Shown here piece after piece: positions 1 to 8,512 of a stretch of 64,000 nt of DNA. Within the stretch, counting starts at the first letter, position 1. Each line of letters starts with the position of its first letter. Source of the DNA: Paenibacillus sp. LHD-117 (GTDB lineage Bacteria; Bacillota; Bacilli; Paenibacillales; Paenibacillaceae); NCBI RefSeq assembly GCF_030929555.1, contig NZ_JAVFVT010000012.1, forward strand, positions 110,244 to 174,243. Reading direction: 5' to 3'. The position numbers and the translations under genes are program-made. The notes beneath the pieces were generated by a model. That model saw nothing but the letters and a program-made list of their open reading frames with translations, did no database searches and was not told the origin of the DNA.

Positions 1-23
1 CTTGGAGGAGCAATCCCTTTACG

Positions 24-2756
24 TTATTCGATGACGGCCGGCAACGGCATCATGTCGATCTCGCCTTTGCCGCCCCATTGCGGCTGAGGAAGCGGAGGGT
101 AAACGAGCGTGCCGCGTTCGTTCAGGTCGGTTAGGCCGTTTGCTTTGAGCATCGAATCCGACAGCGTGTAGAGAGTGTCTCCGGAGTAGAGAATGCGGCG
201 AACCGTTTTGTTGTAATCGTAGCCGTATTGCCCGCTTTTCTTCAGATCGTCCTCGGACAGGTGGCTGATGCGGCCCTTCAGTTGGAAGCCGTTCTGCAGA
301 TCGATGCCGTACACGTACGCGCCTTGGTAGACGAATTCGCCGTAGGCCGGGAACTCCCCGGGCTTAAGCGAATCTTTGTTTTTGATTTCGTACAGCTCGA
401 CCGGAAACGCCATTAGGCCTTTGGCTTTGGAGAAGAGCAGAGCCTTGTGATTATAGAGCAGCTCGGAGCCGGTGCCGCGGTCGCCGATCACTTCCTTGAA
501 CAATTCCTTCGGCTGGGTCACGTCGGTCACGTCGAACATCGCGATTTTCATGCCTTGATAGAACGCCATCGTCTCGTCCGGACCCATGCCCTTCGACGGA
601 ACCTCGACGGTCTCCTTGCCGAAGCCGATAATATGGTTCTCGTCGTACGGATGCAGGTAGTCGCTGTAGCCCGGAATCTTGAGCTGGCCAAGAACCGAAG
701 GATTCGCCGGATGGCTCAGATCGATAACGAACAGCGGATCGACGTTGCGGAAGGTGACCATGTAGGCGCGGTCTCCCATGAAGCGTACGGAGTAAATCCG
801 CTCGCCGGGCGCGAGGCCCTCCAGCTTGCCGGCGACCGACAGCTTCTCGTCGAGCACATAAACGTTGTTCGTGGAGCCTTGCGCGCCGCTTGCCCACATG
901 TCACCGTTCGTAAGCGCGACCCGGAAGTAACCCTCGTGCTCATCCATCGAAAACTGGTTCAGCAGATTTCCAGGAACGGAACCTTCACCGATATAGACGA
1001 CTTGGCCTTGATCCAGCCGGAACTTATGGAACACGGTTTGTTGTTTGTATTCATCGCCGTTCATTTCGTACTTGCCGATCGCGACATACAGATGTTTTTC
1101 GGACGCGTAGACGGTGCTGCCTGAACCAAGGTACGCGGACATTTGCAACGCTTGGTTCGGCTGGCTCAAATCGACCGCGCCGACCAGCATCATGCTGTTG
1201 TCGGTCGGATTCGGGAAGTAGCGGACTTCGTCAAGCGAGAGCGTCTGAAGTTTATCCGATACCGCTGAGTCGCCGTAGACGGGTTCGACCGCTGCGGCGA
1301 TCTCTTCCCTCGCCATGGCTTCGTCCTTCGCCGAGCTTTTCTTGGACGTCAACGTATCGTACATCGGATAAATATTGTTGTACTTGTTCGTGACCACGTA
1401 CAGCGCGTCCCCGATCTTCCGCGAGGACACGTAGCTGCCCTCCTGCGACAATTCGCGGGTAAGCTCGGGTTTGCCGGACTCGCTTAGCTGATAGACGAAC
1501 GTCTTCACCGTGCTCCGCGAATACATGGGCGGGTAGATGGAGATGAACTTGTCATCCGGAATCGGATCGATCAGAATGTCGGGATCGATCCCGGGATCCG
1601 GAGCCGTCTCGACGCCCGGGTTCGGCTGCGAGCCGCCGCCGCTTCCCGAGGATGGAGCCGAGCCGGGACTTGCCGATGTCGCGCCCGCACCCGAGCTGCC
1701 AGGGCTGGTTGCGCCTGCGCTTCCGGAGCTGGCGATACCGTCGTCCCCCGAACCGGATGCTCCGTCGACGGTCGGTCTCTCGGCGACGCCGCCCGAATCG
1801 ACCGGCGCGCCTTCGGCGCCGGGATTATGCGTAACGGGCGGTGCCGGTTCGTATAGATTTTGCTGGCCGATGACAAGCAGCTGACGGTCATCCACGTAAA
1901 GCTCTTGCGGGTAAAAGCCGTCTTTCTCGGTATATTCCATCACGGCCGCAAGCTTCGGCTGTGCCGGATTTGAGATGTCGGTAATGATGACCCGATTGCC
2001 GCTGATCTGATAGACGAAGTCGCCGTCCGTCTTCGCCCAGTCGGCTTCATCGACGCCTTCGACCTGCACGTTCGTCGCGGAATGATCGTCGCCGGCGTCG
2101 GCTTCGCTCTCGCCCCTGCCGCCGCTCTGGTCGACCACAACCGCGCCGCCCTCGTTCAAGCTCGGCGCCGAACCTCCGTCCGAAGCCGCCGTCGCGGTTT
2201 CCGCCTGGCCCGTCAAGTGAATGATGCCTTTATTCTGATACTTAACCGCTGCTTGGATAAGCTCCATCAGCTTCTTGGCCGTGCCGACCTTAGGCAGCTG
2301 CTTCGGTTCGTCGATCGTGACGATCCTCTCCGCTCCGTCCCATGCAACGACCGTGCCGAGCGCTTCGGACAACGCGCGAAGCGGAACCATCGTAATGCTG
2401 TTCTCGACGCGGGGGGCAAGCGGAAGCTTAACCGTCTTGCCGTTCGCCGTCATCGTCGCCGAACCGATCGTTAGCAGCGCCGTACGGCCGTTTCTCTCTA
2501 ATGTTACCGTCTTCAATCCGCCGTCCGTTTCGTTATAGGTGACGGTTGCTCCAAGCGCTTCGGCAATTTCCCTAAGCGGGATCAACGTCGATCCGCTTTT
2601 GATGTAAGCCGGCGTCGCCAGCTTCAGAGGTTTGCCTTGCACCGTGACTCCGATCTCGCCTTGGGCGATCACTTCTTGCTTGAACGCCCCGCCCGCGAAG
2701 GGCGCCAGGCATAGCAGCAGAGCCAAAACTGCCGCAATCGTAGCCTTCCTCTTCAT
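24..2756 (-). CDS. Secreted beta-propeller protein with N-terminal copper-amine-oxidase-like stalk domain
   Basis: A 910-residue exported protein. The chosen ATG (2756) has AAGGAGG eight bases upstream and begins a clear signal peptide (MKRKATIAAVLALLLCLAP). Residues about 30-150 form a Cu-amine-oxidase-N type stalk domain, with paired 'IPLREIAEALG' and 'VPLRALSEALG' repeats. An acidic stretch and a Ser/Gly/Pro-rich low-complexity linker (roughly residues 300-370) follow. The rest resembles the secreted beta-propeller family PF09826, with repeated 'VYVLDEKL', 'FVIDLSHPANP' and 'MFDVTDVTQP' blades. It is probably wall-associated or extracellular; no enzymatic residues are evident. A longer reading from 2801 adds residues before the signal peptide and lacks a good ribosome site. 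The family call is from motif recognition; the biological role is unknown. Confidence 0.85.
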   Translation of the reverse strand: MKRKATIAAVLALLLCLAPFAGGAFKQEVIAQGEIGVTVQGKPLKLATPAYIKSGSTLIPLREIAEALGATVTYNETDGGLKTVTLERNGRTALLTIGSATMTANGKTVKLPLAPRVENSITMVPLRALSEALGTVVAWDGAERIVTIDEPKQLPKVGTAKKLMELIQAAVKYQNKGIIHLTGQAETATAASDGGSAPSLNEGGAVVVDQSGGRGESEADAGDDHSATNVQVEGVDEADWAKTDGDFVYQISGNRVIITDISNPAQPKLAAVMEYTEKDGFYPQELYVDDRQLLVIGQQNLYEPAPPVTHNPGAEGAPVDSGGVAERPTVDGASGSGDDGIASSGSAGATSPGSSGAGATSASPGSAPSSGSGGGSQPNPGVETAPDPGIDPDILIDPIPDDKFISIYPPMYSRSTVKTFVYQLSESGKPELTRELSQEGSYVSSRKIGDALYVVTNKYNNIYPMYDTLTSKKSSAKDEAMAREEIAAAVEPVYGDSAVSDKLQTLSLDEVRYFPNPTDNSMMLVGAVDLSQPNQALQMSAYLGSGSTVYASEKHLYVAIGKYEMNGDEYKQQTVFHKFRLDQGQVVYIGEGSVPGNLLNQFSMDEHEGYFRVALTNGDMWASGAQGSTNNVYVLDEKLSVAGKLEGLAPGERIYSVRFMGDRAYMVTFRNVDPLFVIDLSHPANPSVLGQLKIPGYSDYLHPYDENHIIGFGKETVEVPSKGMGPDETMAFYQGMKIAMFDVTDVTQPKELFKEVIGDRGTGSELLYNHKALLFSKAKGLMAFPVELYEIKNKDSLKPGEFPAYGEFVYQGAYVYGIDLQNGFQLKGRISHLSEDDLKKSGQYGYDYNKTVRRILYSGDTLYTLSDSMLKANGLTDLNERGTLVYPPLPQPQWGGKGEIDMMPLPAVIE

Positions 2757-2892
2757 GACTTTTGCCTCCTTTATTCGATTGTTTGTTCTGAACCCCTTCA
2801 TTTCATCGCGATAATGATGCGTGTCGTGTACTCATTTGACGAGCGGCTATTGGAATAAGTTGCGGGCAATGGCACATTCTAACCAGATATCG

Positions 2893-2945
2893 TTGACAAA
2901 AGCCGGCGAATGACATATGCTTACAAATGTAAGTGAGTACTTGCA
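2893..2945 (+). promoter_or_regulatory. Promoter and operator of the tetR gene
   Basis: TTGACA (2893-2898) and TATGCT (2916-2921) are separated by exactly 17 bases. An imperfect palindrome, TGTAAGTGAGTACTTGCA, covers 2928-2945, where transcription should start. It differs by two bases from the site before the downstream transporter (3560-3577). This predicts autorepression by the TetR protein encoded just downstream. Confidence 0.75.
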
Positions 2946-2963
2946 TGCAAAGAAGGTGAGCAA

Positions 2964-3542
2964 ATGAGCGAAACGAATACTCTCGGCACCAAAGATAAAT
3001 TGCTGCTGGCGGCGATCGACTTGATGTCGGAGAAGGGATATGCCGCAACGACGACCAAAGAGATCGCGCTCGGGGCAGGCGTGAACGAAGTGACGTTGTT
3101 CCGCCATTTCGGCACGAAGGAGAAGCTGGTGGAGGCGGCCTTCAGCCGATTCCATTATGCCGACGAGATGACGAAGCTGTTCCGGGAATCGCTTCAAGGC
3201 GAGCTGCATGGCGATCTGCTTCTGATCAGCCGAACCTATCATAAGCTCATGAACCGGAACCGGAAGCTGTTCATGATCATCCAGCGAGGGAAGAGCCAGC
3301 TGCCGGAGGAAGTATACCAGGAAGCGGCCCGTCACCCCCAGCAGCTGAAGAAGCTGTTAACGGATTATTTGGCCGGGATGGCGAGTCAAGGGAAGGTGCT
3401 GCCTTCAGCCAATCCGGAGGTGCAGGCGCTGTCTTTTATGTGGATGAATCATGGAGCGTTTAACTCGAACTTGTTGACCGTGGAGTTGGACGTTTTTATC
3501 GAGGAAAGCGTGCGGATGTTTGCTAGGGCTTTAACGCCCTAG
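2964..3542 (+). CDS. TetR/AcrR family transcriptional regulator
   Basis: 192 residues with the usual TetR architecture. An N-terminal helix-turn-helix spans about residues 10-55 ('AAIDLMSEKGYAATTTKEIA', then 'GVNEVTLFRHFGTKEKL'), followed by a helical ligand-binding region. The ATG follows AGAAGGTGAG. The last codons overlap a perfect terminator hairpin, so the stop TAG is the end of the stem. Nearly identical palindromes lie before this gene and before the MFS gene downstream, so it most likely represses both and releases on binding a toxic compound carried by the pump. The ligand cannot be inferred. Confidence 0.88.
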   Translation: MSETNTLGTKDKLLLAAIDLMSEKGYAATTTKEIALGAGVNEVTLFRHFGTKEKLVEAAFSRFHYADEMTKLFRESLQGELHGDLLLISRTYHKLMNRNRKLFMIIQRGKSQLPEEVYQEAARHPQQLKKLLTDYLAGMASQGKVLPSANPEVQALSFMWMNHGAFNSNLLTVELDVFIEESVRMFARALTP

Positions 3543-3549
3543 TTTTTTT
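3523..3549 (+). terminator. Intrinsic terminator embedded in the 3' end of tetR
   Basis: A perfect 7-bp stem, CTAGGGC (3523-3529) with GCCCTAG (3536-3542), has a six-base loop and is followed by seven T residues. The 3' arm contains the tetR stop codon. Confidence 0.85.
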
Positions 3550-3559
3550 GAAAGTAATA

Positions 3560-3577
3560 TGCAAGTAAGTACTTGCA
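3560..3577 (+). promoter_or_regulatory. Operator for the TetR regulator, before the MFS gene
   Basis: TGCAAGTAAGTACTTGCA is palindromic in its outer eight bases on each side. It matches 16 of 18 bases of the site at 2928-2945. It lies between the tetR terminator and the transporter ribosome binding site. Confidence 0.7.
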
Positions 3578-3608
3578 AACAAATTTAAATGCGAGGAGAA
3601 ATGAGACC

Positions 3609-5006
3609 ATGAGTAACCCATCTTCCGAAACCACGGAACGCCAAGGCAACATCCTCATGCGCTTCATGCTGTTCACCGTCATGATTTCGTCGATGAGCGC
3701 CTTAATGTTTAATATCGTGCTGCCGCAAATCGGCGAGGAATTCCGGCTGTCGTTGCCCGAAGTCAGTTGGCTGTCTACCGCGTATACATTAATCTACGCT
3801 TTCGGAACCGTGACGTACGGCAAGCTGGCCGACCGATTCCAGTTAAAAAGCTTGCTGACGTTCGGCCTGACGCTCTTCGCCGCGGGCTCTCTGCTCGGAT
3901 TTTTGTCTCAATCGTTCGCGATGGCGCTCGTCGGGCGATGCCTGCAATCCGCGGGTGCCGCGGCGGTTCCGGCGATGGCCTTGATGATTCCGATCCGGTA
4001 TTTCCCCGCGGAGAAACGAGGTTCCGCCATCAGCATGACGGCCGTCGGGATCGCGCTCGGAGGTGCACTCGGGCCGGTCGTCGCGGCGTTGCTGGCGAGC
4101 GTTGCGGGCTGGCGATGGCTGTTTGTTCCGTCGCTGCTCATGATCGCGCTTATTCCGCTCTTCCGCAAACATTTGAAAGATGAGCCGCTTGGGGAAATAC
4201 GGAAATTCGACTGGCTGGGCGGGCTGCTGCTGGCAGCATCGTCCGCCGCGATCTTGCTGGGAGTCACGCAGCGGTCGTGGGTTTACGGAGCGGCCGGGGT
4301 GGCGGCTCTGATCCTGTTCGTCTGGCGGATTCGCACTATCAAATCCGGTGACCCGTTCGTCCAGCCCCGATTGTTCCGTAACAGGGAGTACACCGTCATG
4401 CTAGTGCTCTCATTTCTGATCAGCTGCTTCGGGATCTCGTTGTACTTCCTTACGCCGATCCTGCTGTCGAACGTCTACCATCTCGAAGCGGGATGGATCG
4501 GACTCGCGATGGTACCGGCCGCGATCGCATCTTCGATTCTCGGACGGAAAGGAGGGAAGCTATCGGATCGCCGCGGCAACGCATATTTGCTATCGATCGC
4601 TTCCTGCCTATTAATCGTATGTTTCCTGCTGCTGTCGATCTTCGCCGGCGTCGCGGCGCCATGGATCTCGGTTTTCCTTATCTTCGGGAACGTGGGGCAG
4701 TCCTTCGTCCAAATCGCGATGTCGAACGCCGTCTCGCGTACGCTGCCGAAGGATCAGGCGGGGGTGGGCATGGGTTTGTTCTCCATGATCAACTTCATCT
4801 CGCAAGGCATAGCGGCGGGCGTCTATGGCGTACTTGCCATATCGGGCACGTCCATTACGTGGAATCCGCTTAACGCGTTCCCGTCCAGCGCCACGTTCAG
4901 CAATCTGTATCTCGTCTTGGCGGGACTGCATATCCTCATCTTGTTGGTGTACCGGATGCGGTTCGCGCCTCGGAAGCTCGAAACGGTCGTGGCGGTCAAG
5001 CGATAA
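3609..5006 (+). CDS. MFS drug-efflux transporter (DHA2-like)
   Basis: 465 residues with about 12-14 predicted membrane segments, beginning 'MSNPSSETTERQGNILMRFM'. The conserved loop-2 motif is visible as 'YGKLADRFQLKSLL', and the N-terminal half carries 'GRCLQSAGAAAVPAM' and 'GGALGPVVAALL', typical of 14-TM drug:H+ antiporters. The start at 3609 was chosen because GAGGAG lies at 3593-3598; an upstream in-frame ATG at 3573 falls inside the operator. It is paired with the TetR gene upstream, so an inducible export pump is the natural reading. The substrate is not inferable. Confidence 0.88.
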   Translation: MSNPSSETTERQGNILMRFMLFTVMISSMSALMFNIVLPQIGEEFRLSLPEVSWLSTAYTLIYAFGTVTYGKLADRFQLKSLLTFGLTLFAAGSLLGFLSQSFAMALVGRCLQSAGAAAVPAMALMIPIRYFPAEKRGSAISMTAVGIALGGALGPVVAALLASVAGWRWLFVPSLLMIALIPLFRKHLKDEPLGEIRKFDWLGGLLLAASSAAILLGVTQRSWVYGAAGVAALILFVWRIRTIKSGDPFVQPRLFRNREYTVMLVLSFLISCFGISLYFLTPILLSNVYHLEAGWIGLAMVPAAIASSILGRKGGKLSDRRGNAYLLSIASCLLIVCFLLLSIFAGVAAPWISVFLIFGNVGQSFVQIAMSNAVSRTLPKDQAGVGMGLFSMINFISQGIAAGVYGVLAISGTSITWNPLNAFPSSATFSNLYLVLAGLHILILLVYRMRFAPRKLETVVAVKR

Positions 5007-5052
5007 CTCGAATGGAATCGTGCACGTCCGGGCGTAGTGGAAGGATATGAAT

Positions 5053-5104
5053 AACGGCAATCGGAGACCGGCTATGGCGAGCGGTTTCCGATCGCCGTTT
5101 TTTT
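5053..5104 (+). terminator. Terminator after the MFS gene
   Basis: AACGGC plus ATCGGA-type arms at 5053-5070 pair with 5082-5099 (TCCGAT, GCCGTT). A T run follows to 5104. Confidence 0.75.
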
Positions 5105-5149
5105 ACGACTGGCCTTATTCGCAGACAACGTTACTTTATCGACGACCCT

Positions 5150-5372
5150 CGCTAAGCTAACGGACCCGACGATCCTTGCTAAGCTCCTAACGGATCAGGA
5201 AGACCTTATCTTGATGAAAAGCGGCCCATTTGTATTCTAACGGATCTAGAGGACGCTATTCGCGTCCATTTCCGGGTTTGAAGGCGAATATGGAGAGAAT
5301 AAGGTCATCTCGATCCGTTACAATTGAAACGGGTCGATTTTCGGCGGAATAAGGTCTTCCTGATCCGTTAGC
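5150..5372. repeat. Nested inverted-repeat intergenic element
   Basis: The roughly 400-base space after the terminator holds several copies of a 20-23 base unit built on 'TAACGGATC...'. The outer pair (5187-5209 and 5349-5371) is a perfect 23-base inverted repeat. An inner diverged pair lies at 5237-5260 and 5299-5320, and a weaker copy near 5157. Arms face each other, so the transcript could fold into a long nested hairpin. No coding sequence is evident. It looks like a dispersed repeat family member. Confidence 0.75.
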
Positions 5373-5505
5373 GCTCGAATCATTTAGTAAGCACGCTGCC
5401 ACGCTTTTACTCTGTTGTTCGTTCGTTGATTATTCTTCGGTTTAATTGGGCATTGCACTCTGTATCTTTGCTTTGTTCGCGGGGTTGCTTCCGAATGGGA
5501 GTCGT

Positions 5506-5943
5506 TTAGTTGCGAGCTTTACCCAGCGCCGAAAGATTAGCAGCTAAGTCGTCAAAATCCCGAATGAGTCTGTCCACGGTAGGCAAGTCGGCGGGCGACC
5601 AATCCAGGCTGTTTAAATGATGCGCCGGCAGCCAAACCAGCTTCTCGTGTTCGCGAGGCGAGGGTACGCCCGACGTGACGATCGCCATATGCGTAATCAG
5701 CCTGACTTGTACGGCCGGATAGTCGTGCACGATATCCGCTACAAGCCGGCCAACGGCAATGACGCAGCCGAGCTCTTCTTGGATTTCGCGAACGAGGCAA
5801 ACCTCCGCCGTCTCTCCTTGTTCCAGCTTTCCGCCTGGAAACTCCCATAACCCGGGCATCGACATGTCCGCCGACCGGAGAGCGCATAATACCTCTTTGT
5901 TTTTATTTACGATGACCGCCCCGGCCACAACGATTTTTTTCAT
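5506..5943 (-). CDS. Nudix hydrolase, MutT/(deoxy)nucleoside triphosphate pyrophosphohydrolase type
   Basis: 145 residues. A complete Nudix box (G-x5-E-x7-REUxEExGU) begins 'GGKLEQGETAEVCLVREIQE' at about residues 37-60 and ends 'ELG'. The N-terminal beta strand 'KKIVVAGAVIVNKNKEVLCA' and the segment 'MPGLWEFPGG' are typical of MutT-like enzymes that hydrolyse oxidised or damaged NTPs. GGGGGC precedes the ATG on the minus strand. It stands alone, divergent from the histidine kinase gene. Substrate choice (8-oxo-dGTP, CTP or other) cannot be read from the sequence. Confidence 0.85.
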   Translation of the reverse strand: MKKIVVAGAVIVNKNKEVLCALRSADMSMPGLWEFPGGKLEQGETAEVCLVREIQEELGCVIAVGRLVADIVHDYPAVQVRLITHMAIVTSGVPSPREHEKLVWLPAHHLNSLDWSPADLPTVDRLIRDFDDLAANLSALGKARN

Positions 5944-6192
5944 CCGAATGCCCCCAATAGCTGATCATACCTTTGTCCTTGATGACCTCATCATACGTGA
6001 TGGGAAGCCGTCATGCAAAGACGAAGCTTCGACGACAAAAACGACAAATTTCGCTTAAATTTTAATAAAATAGTTTGCGATTGGTAGTTGTAATTGTTTG
6101 GAACTTAGCGGAAAATAGAAATAGGTAAAATTTGCCGAACGTTGTCGAAAAATAGGCGTCTGGATGAATTCAAGCGGTTCGAGGTGTTGGTT

Positions 6193-8106
6193 ATGGCGGA
6201 GATAAAGAGATACTTATGGATTATCGTAGCAATGGCCGCATTCGTGGCGACGCTTACTTTTGGGCCGTCGTCCGTTCAGGCTGCGGTTAACGAGAACAAA
6301 GGGAACGCAAGCACTATCACGAAGTGGCAGATGTTATGGGAGCAGCCGGACAAGCCGCTTACAATCTACGATGTGAACGCGCTTCCGGATGACGCGGGCT
6401 GGTTCGCCGTTCAAGCGGGCGGGGAGTATCCGAACGTGCCCGAAGGCGTCAGCTCGGCTTGGATCAAGTTCCGTCTGCCAGAATTGACTCAGATGCGGCC
6501 GGCGATGTATTTGAAAGAACTGTTTGCAAAAAACATAATAATATATATCGATTCACGCATTGTTCTAGAGCAAAAGAGAAATTATTCATTTGATTTTAAT
6601 GAGCTAGTCGTACCCTTATCTATGAATGAATCAAATGATTTTGTCATAATTAAATTAGAGAAAAATGCCGAAAAACTGGGGCAACACCATGAAATAGTAA
6701 TTGATGAGTTTAGCTCGGTACAAAAACAGTATTTCATAAGCGACCTAGTCGATGTTATTTTAGGAGCATCATTGATCTTTATTTCAATATTAATGATGAT
6801 TAGCTTTGTTTTCTTACATAAATCGTTTCTTCCTGGATGGAATTCATTGTCTATCGTTATGCTATCAATAGGTGTAATGATCCTAAGTTACTCGACATTC
6901 TTAGACAAGCTGTTTTTTGAGCAAGGGGCATTTTTATATTATTGTTTTGATATTGCATCAGCGTTACTGATACCTTCCATTTTTACGTTTTTCGATAAAA
7001 TATTTGGAGCAGGTCCATATGGGTTGATTCGCAAGTTCAAAAGAGTGCAAATATATTTCTCGTTTATTTGTATCCTTTTATTTATTACTTCATTTTTCTT
7101 TAAAGGAGTCACTGAATTTTATTCTACTTTTGGGACTTACGGTTTTGGGTTCTCTATTTTAGTGGGAAATCTATTGTTAATAGGGACATTGGTGACTTAT
7201 TGTCGGAGAGGCAATAGAGAAGCCATAATTTTAGTCTCTGGTTTCAGTATATTTGCAGGTGTGGGCTTAGCTGAAATGGCTTGGTATTTCATAAGTAATG
7301 GGATGCATAAAATGTTTTATTGGAAGCTAAGTATATTATTCTTTTTAGCTTCATTAATCATCATATTGGCCCGCAGGATAGTAAAAAACTATGAGCAGGC
7401 TGTACAGTATTCGAAACAAATAGAGATATTTAACAATGAATTACAGCGATCCGAGAAAATTGAAATGATTAGTCATTTAGCAGCTTCTATCGCGCACGAA
7501 GTAAGAAATCCTCTACAAGTTACAAGGGGGTTCCTTCAATTATTGACCAAAAAAGCCGAATTAGAGAAAGATAAGAATTATATAACCCTGGCAATAGATG
7601 AACTTGATCGAGCTTCTGAAATAATTACAGATTTTTTGACGTTTGCTAAGCCTGATTTAGGAGAAGTGTTGCATCTTAATATAGCCGAAGAGATGCAACA
7701 AATAGAAGCGATTCTAGCTCCATTAGCAACCATGCAAGGCGGGATTATTAATGTAAACGTTGAAGATGGTCTGGTAGTCCAAGGGAATTCGTCTAAGTTT
7801 AAACAAGCTCTTATTAATATTATTAAAAACAGCATTGAAGCTTTTGTAGATAATGGAAGAATAGATATTACCGGCTACTTTGACTCGGAGCATCAATTAA
7901 TCGTTATTAATATAAAAGACAATGGAGAGGGAATGGAAGAAGTTGATCTTAAAAGATTAGGCGAGCCTTATTACTCCAAAAAATCAAAAGGGACAGGTTT
8001 AGGGTTGATGGTCACATACCGAATAATCGAGGCAATGAAAGGAAAAATAAAGTTCAACAGTAAGCGAGGTGTGGGCACTCAAGTAGATATTACTTTTCAA
8101 ATATAA
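6193..8106 (+). CDS. Membrane sensor histidine kinase with extracellular domain and multi-pass sensor
   Basis: 637 residues from the ATG at 6193, which has GAGGTG just upstream; an in-frame TTG at 6142 is less likely. A signal peptide (to about residue 32) is followed by an extracellular domain, about seven membrane segments (residues ~185-400), a HisKA domain with 'SIAHEVRNPLQ' (phospho-acceptor His435) and an HATPase domain ('NIIKNSIEAF', 'DNGEGM', 'GTGLGL'). The catalytic half resembles sporulation-type kinases such as KinB/KinE. No response regulator is adjacent. The first ~320 bases are GC-rich like the neighbours, while from about 6510 to the stop the gene is markedly AT-rich, a mosaic composition. 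It converges on the RiPP precursor/isoprenoid enzyme pair, so it is a candidate receptor for that product; this is inference. Confidence 0.85.
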   Translation: MAEIKRYLWIIVAMAAFVATLTFGPSSVQAAVNENKGNASTITKWQMLWEQPDKPLTIYDVNALPDDAGWFAVQAGGEYPNVPEGVSSAWIKFRLPELTQMRPAMYLKELFAKNIIIYIDSRIVLEQKRNYSFDFNELVVPLSMNESNDFVIIKLEKNAEKLGQHHEIVIDEFSSVQKQYFISDLVDVILGASLIFISILMMISFVFLHKSFLPGWNSLSIVMLSIGVMILSYSTFLDKLFFEQGAFLYYCFDIASALLIPSIFTFFDKIFGAGPYGLIRKFKRVQIYFSFICILLFITSFFFKGVTEFYSTFGTYGFGFSILVGNLLLIGTLVTYCRRGNREAIILVSGFSIFAGVGLAEMAWYFISNGMHKMFYWKLSILFFLASLIIILARRIVKNYEQAVQYSKQIEIFNNELQRSEKIEMISHLAASIAHEVRNPLQVTRGFLQLLTKKAELEKDKNYITLAIDELDRASEIITDFLTFAKPDLGEVLHLNIAEEMQQIEAILAPLATMQGGIINVNVEDGLVVQGNSSKFKQALINIIKNSIEAFVDNGRIDITGYFDSEHQLIVINIKDNGEGMEEVDLKRLGEPYYSKKSKGTGLGLMVTYRIIEAMKGKIKFNSKRGVGTQVDITFQI

Positions 8107-8107
8107 T

Positions 8108-8141
8108 AAAAAAGCCGATGAATAGGTTCATCGGCTTTTTT
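8108..8141. terminator. Bidirectional terminator between the kinase and RiPP precursor genes
   Basis: GCCGATGAA (8114-8122) pairs perfectly with TTCATCGGC (8127-8135). The stem is flanked by A6 on the left and T6 on the right, so it can end transcription from both convergent genes. Confidence 0.88.
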
Positions 8142-8142
8142 A

Positions 8143-8382
8143 TTAAGTCCATCTAGGAGCTCCTACCTCATTAACCGGCGCATCAGCCGGATTCTGCGGC
8201 AGAACCAAATGATATTTGCTATCCGTATCCTCAAGCACTTCGATCGAGATATCATCAGGGATATCGACGCCGAATGCGTCTCTGATTGCCGATTTTGGAT
8301 CTGCTAGCAATTGTTTTTTGAACTCCGCATCTGTCCATGCTTTTTCGATGATTTGGTCTTTCAAATCTTGTGTGCTTGACAA
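8143..8382 (-). CDS. NHLP-leader RiPP precursor peptide with C-terminal Trp
   Basis: A 79-residue peptide. A TTG start at 8382 is chosen because AGAGGG lies seven bases upstream and the product then begins 'MSSTQDLKDQIIEKAW'; an in-frame ATG at 8445 has no such site. Residues ~8-62 match the nitrile-hydratase-like leader family (NHLP): 'KAWTDAEFKKQLLADPKSA', 'GVDIPDDISIEVLED', then 'YHLVLPQ'. The short tail NPADAPVNEVGAPRWT would be the core, with Trp78 second-last. It is downstream of, and co-directional with, a ComQ-like isoprenoid enzyme (131 bases apart), suggesting prenylation of the Trp. The leader family call is strong; the modification is inference. Confidence 0.8.
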   Translation of the reverse strand: MSSTQDLKDQIIEKAWTDAEFKKQLLADPKSAIRDAFGVDIPDDISIEVLEDTDSKYHLVLPQNPADAPVNEVGAPRWT

Positions 8383-8512
8383 AACAATCACCCTCTCAGA
8401 TATGTATATGATTTCCACAAATAGTCTATCAGAATTTTTCGACAAAATCTACATCTATTTTACTATATTCTACATATTCATAGTCCATATGGAATGGGTC
8501 AATAGTTTAACT

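Noticed and set aside
447..1124. A 225-codon forward frame within the beta-propeller gene
   Set aside because: Antisense to a protein with signal peptide and recognised domains; no ribosome site.
5150..5372. The repeat array as CRISPR
   Set aside because: The copies alternate in orientation, spacing is irregular and no cas genes are present.
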